A DNA stretch of 64,000 nt, taken from Flavobacterium sp. LC2016-13. GTDB taxonomy: Bacteria; Bacteroidota; Bacteroidia; Flavobacteriales; Flavobacteriaceae. A model generated the notes under the pieces. The model saw only the letters and a list, made by a program, of their open reading frames with translations, had not been told where the DNA came from and did not search any database. Numbering within the stretch: position 1 is the stretch's first letter; each line of letters opens with the position of its first letter. The stretch is from contig NZ_WMDQ01000001.1 in NCBI RefSeq assembly GCF_009707955.1, positions 1 to 64,000 on the forward strand. Direction: 5' to 3'. A program made the translations under genes and the position numbers. Positions 62,389 through 64,000 of the stretch are shown here, in pieces.

Positions 62389-64000
62389 ATGATTTCAAAA
62401 TATTTACTTATACTTTCATTATGCTCGATTCAACTTATAAACGCCCAGCAGTTTCACATTCCTGATTCGTTAAAGAATAAGGATTTTGACTATCTTTTTG
62501 ATCGTATAGAAGACGGTAATAACACGACGGAGCGGAGGTCACTATACTTGCTATCCTTTTTAATCAAAGCAAAAGCAGAAGAAAATTGGGAGGAGCTTTC
62601 AAATGCATATAAAAACTACGTTCACTATGCGCCAGAAATGCTAAAGCTTAAATATGCGGATAGTATGGTAATAGCCGCTAAAAGATCAAAAAGCAATGAA
62701 ATTATAGGATCAGCTTACCTATCGAAAGGCATTGCTTATTATGGCCAAAAACGTCTATCTGAGGCAATGGACATCTATTTGGTCGCTGATGATTATATTA
62801 AAAAAACCAATGATAAATATTTAATCTACAAAACGAAATATTATATTGGACAGATAAAATTGTATCTGGGCTACTATGAAGAAGCAATCGCGATCTTTCA
62901 GGAGTGTATCAGCCACTTTAAGAACACCAATGTAAGGGCATATTTAAACTCTCTGCATTCACTGGGCGTGTGCTATAACAAAGTTGGAAATTACGGTCTA
63001 TGTACCTCTGTAAATGAAATGGGAATTGCCTACGGGATAAAAACCGGAAATTTAGATATGAAACCTTACTTCATACATTCGGAAGGAGTTAACCAAAGTA
63101 TGCTTCACAACTATGCAGTAGGTATAGAAAAAATACAATCGTCATTGCCTGACATTCGCGAGAATAAAGATTTCTCCAATGAGACAGTCGGATACTTTTA
63201 TATTGGAAAAAGTTACTGGGGCTTAAATGATAAGGAAAAAGCATTAGTTTATTTCGAGAAAGTTGACAAAAGCTTTATCGATCGGGGTTATATTCGTCCC
63301 GATTTAAGAGAAGCTTATGAGCTTATGATTTCTTATTACAAAGACAAAAATATGCTTCCGGAGCAGTTGCGTTACGTTGAAAAACTACTTGAGGTGGATA
63401 AGAAATTGCATGTTACCTATGCCCATCTTCAGGGAAAAATCCGCAAAGAATATGACACTAAGGAACTGGTTCAAGAGCAGCAAAAACTCAAGGATTCACT
63501 TAATAATCGAAAATATAATGATGAAATATTCATTTCTATCATTGGTGTTATGATTCTCATTATTGTATATGGGATCATTAGGCATTTTAAAAATAAAAAA
63601 GAAGCTAGAAAGAAATACGAAAAATTACTGCAAAAAATTGAAGATGTAGAAAAAGCCAGAGCCTCTAAAGGTGATGACACTGATTTTTCAATAAGTAAGA
63701 ATGCTGAGGAGGCGGTTTTACAACGTTTACAAAAGTTTGAAAATAGCAAAAAATTCCTTGAAAAAGATTTAAATCTCACAAAACTGGCGAGCTATTTCAA
63801 TACGAATACTAAGTATTTATCACTAATTATTGCGCGTCACAGAAACAAAAAGTTCAACGAGTACATTAATAGCCTTAAGGTTGATAATATTGCTCAAAGG
63901 ATTCGAAATGATAAGGTTTTACAGAACTACACTCATGATGCTCTTGCCGAAGAGGCAGGATTTAGCACTACCAGAAGATTTGCTAAATCTTTTCTTCTCT
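62389..64000 (+). CDS. TPR-containing HTH transcriptional regulator, 3' truncated by window
   Basis: An open frame from an ATG at 62389 to the right edge (537 codons so far). It has a signal peptide (ISKYLLILSLCSIQLINAQQ), a TPR-like helical repeat region of about 300 residues, one transmembrane helix (ISIIGVMILIIVYGII, about 383-398), then a cytoplasmic AraC-type DNA-binding domain (LTKLASYFNTNTKYLSLIIARH and LAEEAGFSTTRRFAKSF). Bacteroidota use this architecture for membrane-spanning one-component regulators. It may sense an extracytoplasmic signal. The end of the gene is outside the window. Confidence 0.82.
   Translation, partial: MISKYLLILSLCSIQLINAQQFHIPDSLKNKDFDYLFDRIEDGNNTTERRSLYLLSFLIKAKAEENWEELSNAYKNYVHYAPEMLKLKYADSMVIAAKRSKSNEIIGSAYLSKGIAYYGQKRLSEAMDIYLVADDYIKKTNDKYLIYKTKYYIGQIKLYLGYYEEAIAIFQECISHFKNTNVRAYLNSLHSLGVCYNKVGNYGLCTSVNEMGIAYGIKTGNLDMKPYFIHSEGVNQSMLHNYAVGIEKIQSSLPDIRENKDFSNETVGYFYIGKSYWGLNDKEKALVYFEKVDKSFIDRGYIRPDLREAYELMISYYKDKNMLPEQLRYVEKLLEVDKKLHVTYAHLQGKIRKEYDTKELVQEQQKLKDSLNNRKYNDEIFISIIGVMILIIVYGIIRHFKNKKEARKKYEKLLQKIEDVEKARASKGDDTDFSISKNAEEAVLQRLQKFENSKKFLEKDLNLTKLASYFNTNTKYLSLIIARHRNKKFNEYINSLKVDNIAQRIRNDKVLQNYTHDALAEEAGFSTTRRFAKSFLL

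Larger units (their letters stand above)
2489..64000. mobile_element. Integrated conjugative element or island, right end not seen
   Basis: From the tRNA to the right edge the genes are a site-specific recombinase, defence cargo, ssb/PRTRC, a full tra operon, oriT-mob genes, topB, RteC and regulators. This is the backbone of CTnDOT-type integrative conjugative elements of Bacteroidota. Canonical members carry a tyrosine integrase beyond the rteC side; here only a serine recombinase is seen, at the opposite edge. The region may therefore be one element or two adjacent ones. The most secure backbone is about 14627-57640. Confidence 0.6.

Overview
The window is AT-rich DNA from a member of the Bacteroidota, most like the Flavobacteriia or Sphingobacteriia. 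The evidence is TAnnTTTG-type -7 promoter boxes, a CTnDOT-like tra/mob gene set, RteC, and families largely confined to this phylum (DUF3408, DUF4133, DUF4134, DUF4141, DUF3872, DUF1896, DUF3945, DUF4138). Positions 1-2529 are the chromosomal flank: the start of a secreted protein, a GT39-type glycosyltransferase, a DUF4269 protein and an initiator tRNA-fMet gene. From the 3' part of that tRNA to the right edge the window is mobile or accessory DNA. A large serine recombinase lies antisense to the tRNA and takes its own stop codon from the tRNA anticodon loop.

Layout. 2.5-4.3 kb: serine recombinase and a 52-aa partner ORF. 5-8 kb: a compact BcgI-like (type IIB) restriction-modification pair. 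8.2-12.3 kb: a Gabija-like pair, an OLD-family ATPase/TOPRIM nuclease and a UvrD-like helicase. 12.3-14.7 kb: decayed DNA holding an AraC fragment and an ATPase fragment, ending in a nested inverted repeat. 14.9-20.4 kb: ssb, a DUF932 gene and a PRTRC cassette with E1-, E2- and ubiquitin-like proteins. 21.4-27.5 kb: a tightly overlapped five-gene operon of a PNP-superfamily nucleosidase with a C-terminal adaptor-like domain, a GASH helical protein, two TRAFAC GTPases and a GAP1 protein. 27.6-40.3 kb: the minus-strand tra operon, from a ParA-like TraA down to TraQ. 40.4-45.6 kb: repeats, a candidate oriT, mobA, a MobB relaxase and a MobC coupling protein. 45.8-57.6 kb: an HNH nuclease cargo gene, then the backbone block of methylase-helicase, DUF1896, ORF6N, topB, DUF3945 and an excisionase-like HTH. 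58.1-59.0 kb: a Panacea-type toxin-antitoxin candidate. 59.1-64 kb: rteC, an AraC regulator, a lipoprotein/membrane pair and a truncated TPR-HTH regulator.

How the parts work together. MobA and MobB would nick oriT, MobC would couple the relaxosome to the TraG-energised TraI-TraQ secretion channel, and topB, ssb and the methylase-helicase would process the DNA. RteC, AraC and the HTH protein are the likely control layer. Defence cargo sits at the seams between backbone modules: the BcgI-like and Gabija-like systems near the recombinase end, the GTPase operon between PRTRC and tra, the HNH gene between mobC and the methylase-helicase, and the Panacea pair between the HTH gene and rteC. The most interesting item is the five-gene GTPase/nucleosidase operon. 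Its families are known by computational classification as NTP-driven conflict systems; I know of no experimental function for this arrangement.

Limits. No second copy of the tRNA 3' end was noticed, so the right boundary is probably outside the window. It is unresolved whether the serine recombinase drives the whole conjugative element or a separate island next to it. All family calls come from reading the translations, without database searches.
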